A stretch of 64,000 bases of DNA, from contig JACKLP010000001.1 in the NCBI GenBank assembly GCA_024235875.1, positions 310,001 to 374,000 of the forward strand, read 5' to 3'. The notes below the pieces were generated by a model. The model saw only the letters and a program-made list of their open reading frames with translations. It made no database searches and was not told where the DNA came from. The DNA comes from Burkholderiaceae bacterium (GTDB lineage Bacteria > Pseudomonadota > Gammaproteobacteria > Burkholderiales > Burkholderiaceae_E). Within the stretch, counting starts at the first letter, position 1. Every line of letters starts with the position of its first letter. Made by a program: the position numbers and the translations under genes. Of the stretch, positions 54,323 through 63,208 are shown piece by piece.

Positions 54323-56407
54323 CTACGCAGCGCGATCAGCCACGAACGGAACCACTTTCCCACCGCTGGACCCAAAAACCTGCTCCTTGAGCACCGCAAG
54401 CTGATCTCTCAGCTGCGCTGCTTTCTCGAATTCCAGATTGCGCGCGTGCTCGAGCATCTGTTTCTCGAGGCGCTTGATCTCGCGCGCCAACCCCTTCTCT
54501 CCCATCGACTCGTACTGTGCGGCCTGCCTCGCGGCTTTCAACTCCTGCTTGGCCTCGCGCGGGTCGAAGACGCCGTCGATCAATTCGCGCACTCGCTTCT
54601 TGACCCCCTTGGGCACGATCCCATGGGCGGCATTGAAAGCGAGCTGCTTCTCGCGGCGTCGCTGGGTCTCGTCCAGCGCGCGCCGCATCGAATCGGTGAC
54701 CCGGTCCGCATACAGGATGGCGGTGCCGTTCAGGTTGCGAGCGGCCCGGCCGATGGTCTGGATCAGGCTGCGCTCCGAGCGCAGGAAGCCCTCCTTGTCG
54801 GCATCGAGGATCGCCACCAGCGAGACTTCCGGAATATCCAGGCCCTCCCTGAGCAGGTTGATACCCACCAGCACGTCGAAGGTCCCAAGCCGCAGATCCC
54901 GAATGATCTCGACCCGCTCGACCGTATCGACGTCGGAATGCAAGTAACGCACCTTCACACCGTGGTCGGCGAGGAAATCCGTCAAGTCCTCGGCCATCCG
55001 CTTGGTCAGCGTGGTCACCAGCACACGCTCGCCAGCACGGACCCGATCGTTGATTTCCGACAGGACGTCGTCGACCTGGCTCGACGCCGGCCGGACCAGA
55101 ACGGTCGGATCCACCAACCCGGTCGGCCGAACGACCTGCTCGACAACCTGGCCGGCGTGCTCGCCCTCATAGGCGGCGGGTGTCGCCGAGACGAAGATCG
55201 CCTGGCGCATCTTGGTCTCGAATTCCTCGAATTTCAGTGGTCGGTTGTCCAGGGCCGATGGCAGCCGGAAGCCGAACTCGACCAGGGTCTCCTTGCGAGA
55301 GCGGTCGCCCCGGTACATGCCGCCCAGTTGCCCGATGGTCACGTGACTCTCGTCGATGATCATCAGTGCATCGTCGGGGAGATAGTCGACGAGGGTCGGC
55401 GGCGGTTCGCCCGGCGCCGCACCCGAGAAATGCCGGCTGTAGTTCTCGATCCCCTTGCAAAAGCCGAGCTCCTGCAGCATCTCGAGGTCGAATCGCGTGC
55501 GTTGCTCGAGCCGCTGCGCCTCGACCAGCTTGCCCTCGTCGTACAGGTACTTGAGCCGTTCGCTGAGCTCGGCCTTGATCGTCTCGAGCGCGCGCAGCAC
55601 CGTCTGCCTCGGGGTGACATAGTGCGATGACGGATAGACCGTGAACCGGGGCACCTTCTGGCGAACCCGCCCGGTCAGCGGGTCGAAGAGCTGCAAGGAT
55701 TCGATCTCGTCGTCGAAGAGTTCGATCCTGAGGGCCAGTTCCGCATGCTCGGCCGGAAAGATATCGATGGTGTCGCCACGGACCCGAAAACTGCCACGGT
55801 CGAAGTCGGTCTCGTTGCGCCGGTACTGCATGGACACCAGTCGCTGCAGGATGTCGCGCTGGGACAGACGATCGCGCACCCGAACCGTGAGGACCATCGC
55901 GTGATAGTCGTTGGGATTGCCGATGCCGTAGATGCATGACACCGTAGCGACAATGACGCTGTCGCGCCGCTCCATCAGCGACTTGGTCGCCGACAATCGC
56001 ATCTGCTCGATGTGCTCGTTGATCGACGAGTCCTTCTCGATGAACAGATCACGCTGGGGAACGTAGGCCTCGGGCTGGTAGTAGTCGTAGTAGGAAACGA
56101 AGTACTCGACCGCGTTATTGGGGAAGAACTCGCGCATCTCGGCGTAGAGCTGGGCGGCCAGCGTCTTGTTGGGCGCGATGATCAGGGCCGGACGCCCCAG
56201 GCGGGCGATGACATTGGCCATCGTGAAGGTCTTGCCCGAGCCGGTGACGCCCAGCAGCGTCTGGAAGCTCAGTCCGTCCTCGATGCCCTCGATCAGGCGC
56301 GCGATCGCCTGCGGCTGATCCCCGCCGGGCGCGAACGGCTGGTGCAGCTCGAAGGGACTGTTCGGGAAAGTCAGGAAATCTGAGGCTTCCTGAGCGGAAT
56401 CGGACAT
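54323..56407 (-). CDS. uvrB: Excinuclease ABC subunit B
   Basis: A 694-residue UvrB, the damage-verifying helicase-like subunit of nucleotide excision repair. Walker A is GVTGSGKT, the beta-hairpin that clamps DNA is YYDYYQPEAYVP, and later motifs include DESHVT, QTIGRAARN and a C-terminal UVR domain that contacts UvrC (KRLEKQMLEHARNLEFEKAAQLRDQ region, about 640-675). Full family length. It is divergent from the aminotransferase gene across a 480-base intergenic region. Confidence 0.97.
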   Translation of the reverse strand: MSDSAQEASDFLTFPNSPFELHQPFAPGGDQPQAIARLIEGIEDGLSFQTLLGVTGSGKTFTMANVIARLGRPALIIAPNKTLAAQLYAEMREFFPNNAVEYFVSYYDYYQPEAYVPQRDLFIEKDSSINEHIEQMRLSATKSLMERRDSVIVATVSCIYGIGNPNDYHAMVLTVRVRDRLSQRDILQRLVSMQYRRNETDFDRGSFRVRGDTIDIFPAEHAELALRIELFDDEIESLQLFDPLTGRVRQKVPRFTVYPSSHYVTPRQTVLRALETIKAELSERLKYLYDEGKLVEAQRLEQRTRFDLEMLQELGFCKGIENYSRHFSGAAPGEPPPTLVDYLPDDALMIIDESHVTIGQLGGMYRGDRSRKETLVEFGFRLPSALDNRPLKFEEFETKMRQAIFVSATPAAYEGEHAGQVVEQVVRPTGLVDPTVLVRPASSQVDDVLSEINDRVRAGERVLVTTLTKRMAEDLTDFLADHGVKVRYLHSDVDTVERVEIIRDLRLGTFDVLVGINLLREGLDIPEVSLVAILDADKEGFLRSERSLIQTIGRAARNLNGTAILYADRVTDSMRRALDETQRRREKQLAFNAAHGIVPKGVKKRVRELIDGVFDPREAKQELKAARQAAQYESMGEKGLAREIKRLEKQMLEHARNLEFEKAAQLRDQLAVLKEQVFGSSGGKVVPFVADRAA

Positions 56408-56887
56408 TTCGCGAGGTTCAGGCGTGATAAATTTTCAGGCTGTATCGAGCGCTCGATCGGATCATGGCCGCGGTCTTTCGTCGGTACCGGGTACGGCTGC
56501 CGCGGGGTACGGCTGCCGCGACCGGAAATCCAGCCAGGGATCCATGAGCACACCAGGCAAGATCGCCCTCCGCAACTCATTTGGCAACGCACAAGAGCAC
56601 AAGTAGCGCAACTGCCGAAAGCACTGCTGCGTCCCGGCGCCGAACTCCCCTGGGCAAAACGATCGTCAGCGATCTCGGGCAGACGGGAGCACCGCCCCCC
56701 AGGCCATCCCGGCCCCGACCGAGAACAGGGCCTGGGCACGAATCCAACAGCCCGGCAGGCAGCATCAAATTATGGCGGCTCGACCCGGAAAAAGCTAGCA
56801 AAATCCAGCGAAACTGCCCAAAATATGTGCAGCCTCACCCTTGACAAAACCCGTTTCCAACAAGAATTCAATAGATTACGAGTCAGC
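56408..56887. other. Divergent intergenic region between uvrB and the aminotransferase
   Basis: About 480 bases without a recognised gene. It contains a 16-base tandem repeat near 56489-56520 and an AT-richer stretch before the aminotransferase start. TTGACA at 56841-56846 is a good -35 box, but only weak -10 candidates follow (GAATTC at 17 bases, TTCAAT at 20). No LexA box of the CTG-N10-CAG type was noticed before uvrB. Confidence 0.5.
56489..56520. repeat. Tandem 16-bp repeat (two copies)
   Basis: GGGTACGGCTGCCGCG occurs at 56489-56504 and is repeated exactly at 56505-56520. It is non-coding and lies about 80-115 bases upstream of the uvrB start. It looks like a recent slippage duplication; no function is evident. 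Confidence 0.85.
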
Positions 56888-58096
56888 ATGAGCCACTCGA
56901 TGTTCGCCGCCGTCCCGATGGCACCGCGTGATCCGATCCTTGGACAGACCGAGGTTTTCAACAACGACCAGCGCCCCGAGAAGATCAACCTGGGCGTCGG
57001 GGTCTACTACGACGAATCGGGCCGGATTCCGCTGCTCGCCGTGGTGCGCAAGGCCGAAGCGCAGATCATGGAAAGCGCCGGCCCGCGTGGCTATCTTCCG
57101 ATCGAAGGCATGGCCGCCTACAACGCCGCGGTGCAGCAATTGCTGTTCGGCCCGGACTCCCCGCTGCTCGCCCAGGGCCGCGTCGCGACCTTCGAGTGCC
57201 TCGGCGGAACCGGCGCGCTCCGAGTGGGTGCCGAGTTTCTTCGCCGTACCCGGCCAGGCGCCCGCGCCTGGATCAGTGACCCAAGCTGGGAGAATCATCG
57301 CGCGCTCTTCGAGGCCGCCGGATTCGAGGTTGGCGCCTACCCTTACTACGACGCCGCGACCCACGGGGTGCGATTCGACGACCTGCGCTCGTTCCTGTCC
57401 GGCCTGCCGGCGGGCGACGTGGTGGTGCTGCACGCCTGCTGCCATAACCCGACCGGGGTGGACCTCGATGCCGAGCAGTGGGCCGAGATCGTCCGGCTCT
57501 GTGGCGAGCGCGATCTGATCGCCTTTCTCGACATGGCCTACCAGGGCTTCGGCAGCGGCATCGACGAAGACGCCGAGGCGCTCCGGGCGTTTGCGGGTTC
57601 GGGCCAGGTGTTTCTGGTCGCCAGCTCGTTCTCGAAATCGTTCTCGCTCTACGGTGAGCGCGTCGGCGCCCTGTCGGTGGTCGCCTCCGAGCGCGACGAG
57701 GCGGCGCGGGTGACGAGCCAGATAAAGCGGGTGATCCGAGCCAACTATTCCAATCCCCCCACCCACGGCGCGAACATCGTCGCGCGCGTTCTGTCGACGC
57801 CGGATCTGCGCCAGCTGTGGGAAGACGAGCTTCGCGGCATGCGCGAGCGCATTCAATCGATGCGAACCGGACTCGTGGAGCGCCTCAAGTCCTTGGGCGC
57901 GCGGCGCGATTTCGAGTTCGTCGAGGCGCAACGAGGGATGTTCTCCTATTCGGGCCTCAGCGCGGCCGAAGTCGACCGCCTGCGCGAGGAATTCGCGATC
58001 TACGCGATCTCGACCGGGCGGATCTGCGTCGCGGCGCTCAATCTTCGCAACATCGACCGGGTCGCAGAGGCGGTGACCACCATCGTCAACGGCTGA
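56888..58096 (+). CDS. tyrB: Aromatic-amino-acid/aspartate aminotransferase
   Basis: A 402-residue class I PLP aminotransferase of the AspC/TyrB subgroup. The PLP lysine is Lys250 in SSFSKSFSLYGERVG, with the pocket motifs CCHNPTG (184-190) and ISDPSWENH (129-137). It transfers amino groups between aromatic amino acids or aspartate and 2-oxoglutarate. The ATG at 56888 is preferred; ATG at 56900 is also possible and the 56825 frame start is too long. The uvrB/tyrB divergent pairing is common in Burkholderiales. Confidence 0.9.
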   Translation: MSHSMFAAVPMAPRDPILGQTEVFNNDQRPEKINLGVGVYYDESGRIPLLAVVRKAEAQIMESAGPRGYLPIEGMAAYNAAVQQLLFGPDSPLLAQGRVATFECLGGTGALRVGAEFLRRTRPGARAWISDPSWENHRALFEAAGFEVGAYPYYDAATHGVRFDDLRSFLSGLPAGDVVVLHACCHNPTGVDLDAEQWAEIVRLCGERDLIAFLDMAYQGFGSGIDEDAEALRAFAGSGQVFLVASSFSKSFSLYGERVGALSVVASERDEAARVTSQIKRVIRANYSNPPTHGANIVARVLSTPDLRQLWEDELRGMRERIQSMRTGLVERLKSLGARRDFEFVEAQRGMFSYSGLSAAEVDRLREEFAIYAISTGRICVAALNLRNIDRVAEAVTTIVNG

Positions 58097-58210
58097 TCGG
58101 GATTGTCGGAACACGATCGATCGCCGGCACGGGCCAGGCCCGATCGGCAGTAGTAGACTGGATCGGGCGCCCTGTTCGCGCCCTTATCCCCCAAGGCTCA
58201 GGAGACACGC

Positions 58211-59038
58211 ATGACCTCGACCGTATCGCTCGACGCCCTGGCCGCGATGGTGCCCGATGGCGCCAAGATCGCCGTCGCGAAGCAAGACAGCGGCTCTTCG
58301 ATCGCAGCGACCCTGGCACTGATCCGGCGCGGGGTGCGGCGCCTCCATCTGGTCTGTGTCCCGGTATCGAGCCTCCAGGCCGACCTGCTGATCGGCGCCG
58401 GCTGCGTCGAGACCCTCGAGACATCGGCTGTGTCGCTGGGCGAATACGGCAGCGCGCCCCAGTTCTGCGAGGCGGTCAAGCGTGGTCGCATCCGGCTGCT
58501 CGATGCCACCTGCCCGGCCGTGTACGCGGGCCTGCAGGCGGCGCAGAAAGGGCTTCCGTTCATGCCGCTGCGCGGCATCCTGGGCAGTGACGTGCTGGCC
58601 AACCGCCCCGATGACTGGCGCGTGATCGACAACCCCTTCGGTGAAGGCGACCCGATCGTGGCAATCCGGGCGATCCGCCCCAATTTCGCGCTGTTCCATG
58701 CAATGGCTGCCGATCGATTCGGGAATGTACTTGTCGGACGCGACCGCGACGGCCTGCTGCTCTCGCATGCGGCCGGTGCCGCGCTCGTGACCGTGGAGCG
58801 TATCGTCGAGGGCAATCTGCTCGATGATCCCGAGCGCTCGAGTGGTGTCGTACCTGCCATGTACGTCGGCGGGATCGCGCTGGCCCCACAGGGGACGGCC
58901 CCCCTCGGATTCGGCGACGAGTACCCCACGGACGGCGAGTTCATGGCGCGCTATGCCGCCAACGCACGCTCGCAAGAAGGCTTCGAGGCCTTGCTGGCCG
59001 AGTTGCAGGAGCGTGCCGGCGCGGCCGTGGCCGCCTGA
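58211..59038 (+). CDS. Class I CoA-transferase-like protein, subunit A
   Basis: A 275-residue protein of the CoA-transferase alpha-subunit fold (GctA/IpdA-like), with the fold motif KGLPFMPLRGILGSD (residues 113-127). The segment that reads EYSN in many alpha subunits is DATC here, with Asp98. It should form a complex with the beta-type subunit encoded next. AGGAG precedes the ATG at 58211. Members either move CoA between acids or, in the IpdAB branch, hydrolyse a ring C-C bond of a CoA thioester. A TRAP acid transporter follows. Confidence 0.8.
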   Translation: MTSTVSLDALAAMVPDGAKIAVAKQDSGSSIAATLALIRRGVRRLHLVCVPVSSLQADLLIGAGCVETLETSAVSLGEYGSAPQFCEAVKRGRIRLLDATCPAVYAGLQAAQKGLPFMPLRGILGSDVLANRPDDWRVIDNPFGEGDPIVAIRAIRPNFALFHAMAADRFGNVLVGRDRDGLLLSHAAGAALVTVERIVEGNLLDDPERSSGVVPAMYVGGIALAPQGTAPLGFGDEYPTDGEFMARYAANARSQEGFEALLAELQERAGAAVAA

Positions 59039-59057
59039 ACCGGGAGCCGGTCCACTC

Positions 59058-59810
59058 ATGCACCCGACCGACCCGGTCACGCCCACCGAAGGCCTGATCT
59101 TCACGATTTCCCGCTTGCTCAAGGGCATACGCCACGGCGCGGTCGGCGCCTCTTCCCCGATCCCGGGGGCTGGGGTCTTGTTGACCCGCGCGCTGGCCGA
59201 GCGCTCGGGCGCGCCAAGAGTCCATGTCTCGATCCTCGGGTCGCGGCGCCACAACTCGTTCACCAATGGCGGCGTGGAGATCTTCGACCTGGCGGGCCAG
59301 GGCCGAGTCGACGCGTTCTTCCTGGGCGGCGGCCAGATCGACGGCCAGGCCAACATCAACCTGGTCGGCGTCGGCGACTATCCGACCCATGACGTCCGTT
59401 GGCCGGGATCGTTCGGGTCGGCCTATCTCTACCACCTGATCCCGCGGATGATCCTCTTTCGCGAGGAGCACACACGCCGGGTCATGGTGCCCCGGGTCGA
59501 TTTCGTCTCCGCGGCGGGCCCGCGCGCCGACGTTCCCGACTATCGGCCCGGCGGTCCACATGCCCTGCTCACCCGCTTGTGCCTGTTCTCGTTCGACAAG
59601 CAGGCGCGTCGGTTCCAGCTCCAGAGCGTGCATCCCGGACATACGGTCGAGGAAGTCCGCGACCAGACCGGGTTCGATTTCGACTGTCCCGACGAAGTGC
59701 CGGTCACGCCCATGCCCGATGCACCGACCCTGGCCCTGATTCGCAGCCGCATTCGCGAAGAGATCAGCGAAACCTATCCCAAGTTCGCTGCCCAGATGTG
59801 GCCGTCCTGA
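59058..59810 (+). CDS. Class I CoA-transferase-like protein, subunit B
   Basis: A 250-residue beta-type subunit. Fold motifs include GAVGASSPIPGAGVLLTRAL (27-46) and FFLGGGQIDGQANINLVGVG, as in GctB/IpdB proteins. Where class I CoA-transferases carry the catalytic Glu in an ESG- or ENG-type motif, this protein reads VSILGS (57-62), with no obvious Glu. That would argue against simple CoA transfer and for an IpdAB-like hydrolase, but I judged it by eye without an alignment. ATG at 59058 lies 19 bases after subunit A; GGGAG is 13 bases upstream. Confidence 0.78.
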   Translation: MHPTDPVTPTEGLIFTISRLLKGIRHGAVGASSPIPGAGVLLTRALAERSGAPRVHVSILGSRRHNSFTNGGVEIFDLAGQGRVDAFFLGGGQIDGQANINLVGVGDYPTHDVRWPGSFGSAYLYHLIPRMILFREEHTRRVMVPRVDFVSAAGPRADVPDYRPGGPHALLTRLCLFSFDKQARRFQLQSVHPGHTVEEVRDQTGFDFDCPDEVPVTPMPDAPTLALIRSRIREEISETYPKFAAQMWPS

Positions 59811-60002
59811 GGCGGTTCCAGGCCACGGCCGCCGATAGCGCGCGCCAAGCTTTCCGGCGCGCAGCAACTGTCGCTACAATGCCCCGTCCTGCAGCCCGGC
59901 AACGGGCGACGACGGATTCGGGGCGCGCCGGGACCAAGCCGACCGGTTGGCGACCGAATGACGACGAGACAGATCGCGACACTCGGGAAAGGAGACCCAG
60001 CC

Positions 60003-60992
60003 ATGCGCAAGACCATCGTATCGATGGCGGCAACCGCCATCCTGCTCGGAGGCAGCTTTGCCGCCGAGGCCAAGACCACGCTTCGCCTCACGCTTCAGCT
60101 TCCGCTGAAGAGTTCGCTGGGCCAGAACGTCGCGGCATTCAAGAAAGAAGTCGAGGCCGCGTCCAAGGGCGACCTCGAGATCCAGATCTACGATAGCGCC
60201 CAGCTCTACAAGGACAAGGAAGTCCCGCAGGCCGTGGGGTCCGGGGCGATCGAGATGGGCGTGTCATCGATCACGCGATTCGCCGGCCAGATTCCCGCGG
60301 TCGACGTGCTCTACGTGCCCTTCCTGTTCAACACCAGCGACCTGGTTCGCAAGGCGGTGGCGCCTGGCAGCCCCGTGCGCGGCCCGATCGACGCCGCCGT
60401 GCTAAAGACCGGCAACCGGATTCTCTGGTGGCAGGCCTATGGTTCGAACGTCGTGCTCTCGAAGGGCGCCTTCATCAAGACCCCGGCCGATTTCAAGGGC
60501 AAGAAGGCACGGGTGTTCTCCAAGTCGCTGGCCACCTGGGTCAGCAGCATGGGCGGGGCGCCGGTGAACACGGCCGGATCCGAGCAATACCTCGCCTACC
60601 AGCGCGGGACGGTCGACATCGGCATGACGGGCCCGACCACGATCAAGTCGCGCAAGATCTATGAGGTCATGGACCACATCACGCTGGTGAACAACGCCGT
60701 CATCGAGTTCGTCGTGGTCATCAACGACAAGAAGTGGAAGTCGCTCACCGACGCGCAGCGCAAGGTGATCGCCGCGGCCGCGGTCAAGGTCGAGGCCCAG
60801 CTTCGCGACCACCAGGCCCGGCTCGAGAGCGAGTCGATCGAGGTCGGCAAGAAGAACGGCATGAAGGTGCACGAGCCCACTGCCGACGAGGTCAAGGCCT
60901 GGAAGGCAACGGCCAAGCCCGTCATCGACCAGTTCCTGAAGGCATCGGGCGCGCTGGGCAAGCAGGTCTACGAGGCCGCGCAGAAGCTCTGA
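60003..60992 (+). CDS. dctP: TRAP transporter solute-binding protein (DctP family)
   Basis: A 329-residue periplasmic binding protein. The signal peptide ends near AAEA-KT (residue 22). TRAP-type features are the LYKDKEVPQAVGSGAIEMG segment, the conserved basic residue region in KKARVFSK, and NTAGSEQYLAYQRGTVDIG. It captures an organic acid, usually binding the carboxylate with a conserved Arg. AAGGAG lies just before the ATG at 60003. The 190 bases upstream contain a GCGCGCC/GGCGCGC inverted repeat (59840-59862) and TACAAT at 59875-59880, possible regulatory elements. Confidence 0.93.
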   Translation: MRKTIVSMAATAILLGGSFAAEAKTTLRLTLQLPLKSSLGQNVAAFKKEVEAASKGDLEIQIYDSAQLYKDKEVPQAVGSGAIEMGVSSITRFAGQIPAVDVLYVPFLFNTSDLVRKAVAPGSPVRGPIDAAVLKTGNRILWWQAYGSNVVLSKGAFIKTPADFKGKKARVFSKSLATWVSSMGGAPVNTAGSEQYLAYQRGTVDIGMTGPTTIKSRKIYEVMDHITLVNNAVIEFVVVINDKKWKSLTDAQRKVIAAAAVKVEAQLRDHQARLESESIEVGKKNGMKVHEPTADEVKAWKATAKPVIDQFLKASGALGKQVYEAAQKL

Positions 60993-61071
60993 GGTCCCCA
61001 GCGCCTTCGGGCGCGCACCGGGCACGGTCGACGAGCGCGATCGTGCCCACCCCTCCTTCCTTGCCCAGCGG

Positions 61072-61590
61072 ATGGCGGCTGCCATGCACCTGATCGATCG
61101 CCTGAGCCTCGGACTCGCCTGGATCGCCGCGCTGCTGTTCTTCCTGACCGGCGTCTTCCTCAGCTACGAGGTCTTCGCGCGATACCTGTTCAATGCGCCC
61201 ACCACCTGGGTCCTCGAGACCTGCGAACTGCTGCTGATGTGGGGCGTATTCCTGGGCCTGGGGCGCGCCGTGAAGCTGCGCGAGAATATCTCGATCGAGT
61301 TGCTTTTCGACCGGCTCTCTCGTGGATGGCAACGCCTGCTCGACATCGTCGCGCTGGTGTTCATGGCGGCCTTTGCCGCCATCGTGGGCTGGTACGCGTT
61401 CTCGATCGCCCATGAAAGCTTCGCCGATGGCCGCACGACGGCCACCGTCGTCGACTATCCGGCCTGGTGGGCCGAGGCCTCGATCGTCGTCGGCATGGCT
61501 TTGTTGCTGCTGCAGTGCCTGGTCGAGCTGATCCGTGCCCTTTCGGGGTCCGACTGGGATCCCGGCGTCGGTCACGGCCACGAGCACTGA
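61072..61590 (+). CDS. dctQ: TRAP transporter small permease (DctQ family)
   Basis: A 172-residue inner-membrane protein with four hydrophobic segments and the typical TTWVLETCELLLMWGVFLGLGRAVKLRENISIE loop region near residues 43-75. It pairs with DctM as the sodium-driven transport unit. ATG at 61072 is used; an ATG at 61084 is possible. The C-terminus is His-rich (GVGHGHEH). Confidence 0.9.
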   Translation: MAAAMHLIDRLSLGLAWIAALLFFLTGVFLSYEVFARYLFNAPTTWVLETCELLLMWGVFLGLGRAVKLRENISIELLFDRLSRGWQRLLDIVALVFMAAFAAIVGWYAFSIAHESFADGRTTATVVDYPAWWAEASIVVGMALLLLQCLVELIRALSGSDWDPGVGHGHEH

Positions 61591-61600
61591 GGCGAACCCT

Positions 61601-62875
61601 ATGTCTTCGGCCCTGATTCTGCTCGCGCTGATCGGCTTGCTCCTGATCCGGATTCCGGTCGCCTACGCGCTGGGCGGGCTGGGGCTGATCCTGCTGCTGG
61701 CCGGCGGTTTCTCGCCCCTGATGGCGGCACAGGGCATTCTGGGCACGGTCGACAACTTCGTTCTGCTGTCGGTGCCGCTGTTCCTGCTGATGTCGAACAT
61801 CCTGCTCAAGGGAGGCGTGGGCCGGGACCTGTTCGCGGCCGTGCAGGCCTTCGTCGGCCACCTGCCGGGCGGGCTGGGCATCGCGACGGTCCTGTCGTGC
61901 GGCATCTTCGCGGCGATCTCGGGCTCTTCGGTGGCCACCGCCGCCACCATCGGGACGGTTGCGATCCCCGAGATGATCGAGCGCGGCTACCCCAAGCATT
62001 TCGTCTACGGGCTGCTCGCCGCCGGCGGCACCCTGGGAATCCTGATTCCGCCGTCGATCCCACTGATCGTCTATGGCTTCATCACCGAGGAATCGATTCT
62101 CAAGCTGTTCCTTGCAGGCGTTGGGCCCGGCCTGCTGCTGATGTTCCTGTTCGCCGCTTTCTCGATGATCTACGCGTCGCGCTCGACCAGCTACGAGCCC
62201 TCGCCGCGCGCGTCCCGCGCCGAGCGCATCCGGGCCGGTACGCGAGCCCTGCCGGCGATCGCGCTGGCCGTGCTGGTGATCGGCGTCATCTACACGGGGG
62301 TCGCCACGCCCACCGAGGCCGCCGCGGTCGGCTTCGCGTTCGCGCTGCTGATCACTGCGGTGCTGTTGCGCACGCTGACCTGGCAGGGCTTCAAGGAGGC
62401 GTTGGTGGAGTCGATGGTCACGACTGTCACCATCCTGATGATCGTGGCCGGCGCCAAGGTCTTCGGCAAGGCCATCACGCTCTATCGGATCCCACAGGAA
62501 CTCTCGCAACTGATCGCAGAGTCGTTCACGACGGTTGGCCCGTTCATCCTGGTCGTCGCAGGGGTCCTGATCCTGATGGGGTGCTTCCTCGAGGCCTTGT
62601 CGATGATGCTGATCATGGTGCCGGTGCTCGCCCCCGCACTGACGCCCCTGGGCGTCGACAACGTCTGGTTCGGTGTCTTCTTCGTCATCATGATCGAGTG
62701 CGCGCTGATCACCCCGCCCGTCGGCCTGAACCTCTACGTGATCCAGGCGGTCGGCCGGGCGACGCTGGTCGACGTCTCGAAGGGGGTCTGGCCATTCCTT
62801 GCGCTGATGCTGCTCAGCGTGGTGCTGATCTACTTCCTGCCGGCGATCGCGCTCTACATCCCTTTCAAGCTCTGA
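61601..62875 (+). CDS. dctM: TRAP transporter large permease (DctM family)
   Basis: A 424-residue inner-membrane protein with about 12 segments. It has the DctM motifs VPLFLLMSNILLKGGVGRDLF, SGSSVATAATIGTVAIPEM and GTLGILIPPSIPLIVYG. GAGGCG precedes the ATG at 61601, ten bases after dctQ. It forms the conducting subunit of the sodium/organic-acid symporter. Confidence 0.94.
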   Translation: MSSALILLALIGLLLIRIPVAYALGGLGLILLLAGGFSPLMAAQGILGTVDNFVLLSVPLFLLMSNILLKGGVGRDLFAAVQAFVGHLPGGLGIATVLSCGIFAAISGSSVATAATIGTVAIPEMIERGYPKHFVYGLLAAGGTLGILIPPSIPLIVYGFITEESILKLFLAGVGPGLLLMFLFAAFSMIYASRSTSYEPSPRASRAERIRAGTRALPAIALAVLVIGVIYTGVATPTEAAAVGFAFALLITAVLLRTLTWQGFKEALVESMVTTVTILMIVAGAKVFGKAITLYRIPQELSQLIAESFTTVGPFILVVAGVLILMGCFLEALSMMLIMVPVLAPALTPLGVDNVWFGVFFVIMIECALITPPVGLNLYVIQAVGRATLVDVSKGVWPFLALMLLSVVLIYFLPAIALYIPFKL

Positions 62876-62906
62876 CGCTCGGGGCAGCCGTCGCTTCCGC
62901 CATCCC

Positions 62907-62935
62907 TTGCCTGATTGGTGCGAAGAGGCTATATT
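62907..62935 (+). promoter_or_regulatory. Sigma70 promoter of tRNA-Asn
   Basis: TTGCCT (62907-62912) and TATATT (62930-62935) are separated by exactly 17 bases. The -10 box ends 10 bases before the tRNA. Both boxes match the consensus at most positions. Confidence 0.8.
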
Positions 62936-62945
62936 TGCCGGCTGA

Positions 62946-63021
62946 TCCCCGATAGCTCAGTCGGTAGAGCGACGGACTGTTAATCCGCAGGTCCCAGGTT
63001 CGAGCCCTGGTCGGGGAGCCA
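62946..63021 (+). tRNA. tRNA-Asn (GTT)
   Basis: A 76-base tRNA with encoded CCA. The acceptor stem is TCCCCGA paired with TCGGGGA. The D loop contains AGCTCAGTCGGTAGAGC, the anticodon loop is CTGTTAA with GTT, and the T arm is CCAGGTTCGAGCCCTGG. It reads AAC and AAU codons. Confidence 0.98.
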
Positions 63022-63027
63022 GTAAAT

Positions 63028-63070
63028 TCAAGGGCTTGCGTGCGTATTCGCCGCAGGCCTTTTTCTTTTT
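63028..63070 (+). terminator. Intrinsic terminator of tRNA-Asn
   Basis: AAGGGCTTGCG pairs imperfectly with CGCAGGCCTT around a loop, followed by TTTTTCTTTTTC. It begins seven bases after the tRNA. Confidence 0.8.
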
Positions 63071-63208
63071 CGGCTCGCCGTGTCGGCATTTGTCTTTCGT
63101 GGCTTTCGTCCGGGATCGGGTCGGACGGCATCGTGCCGACAAGCGTTCGCCGGCCCCGAAGTAAACTGCGCCCGATCCGTCGCCCCCGATGCCAACCCCG
63201 AAGACGCC

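Noticed and set aside
56489..56520. The tandem repeat as a CRISPR or attachment site
   Set aside because: There are only two directly adjacent copies with no spacer, no cas genes and no integrase nearby.
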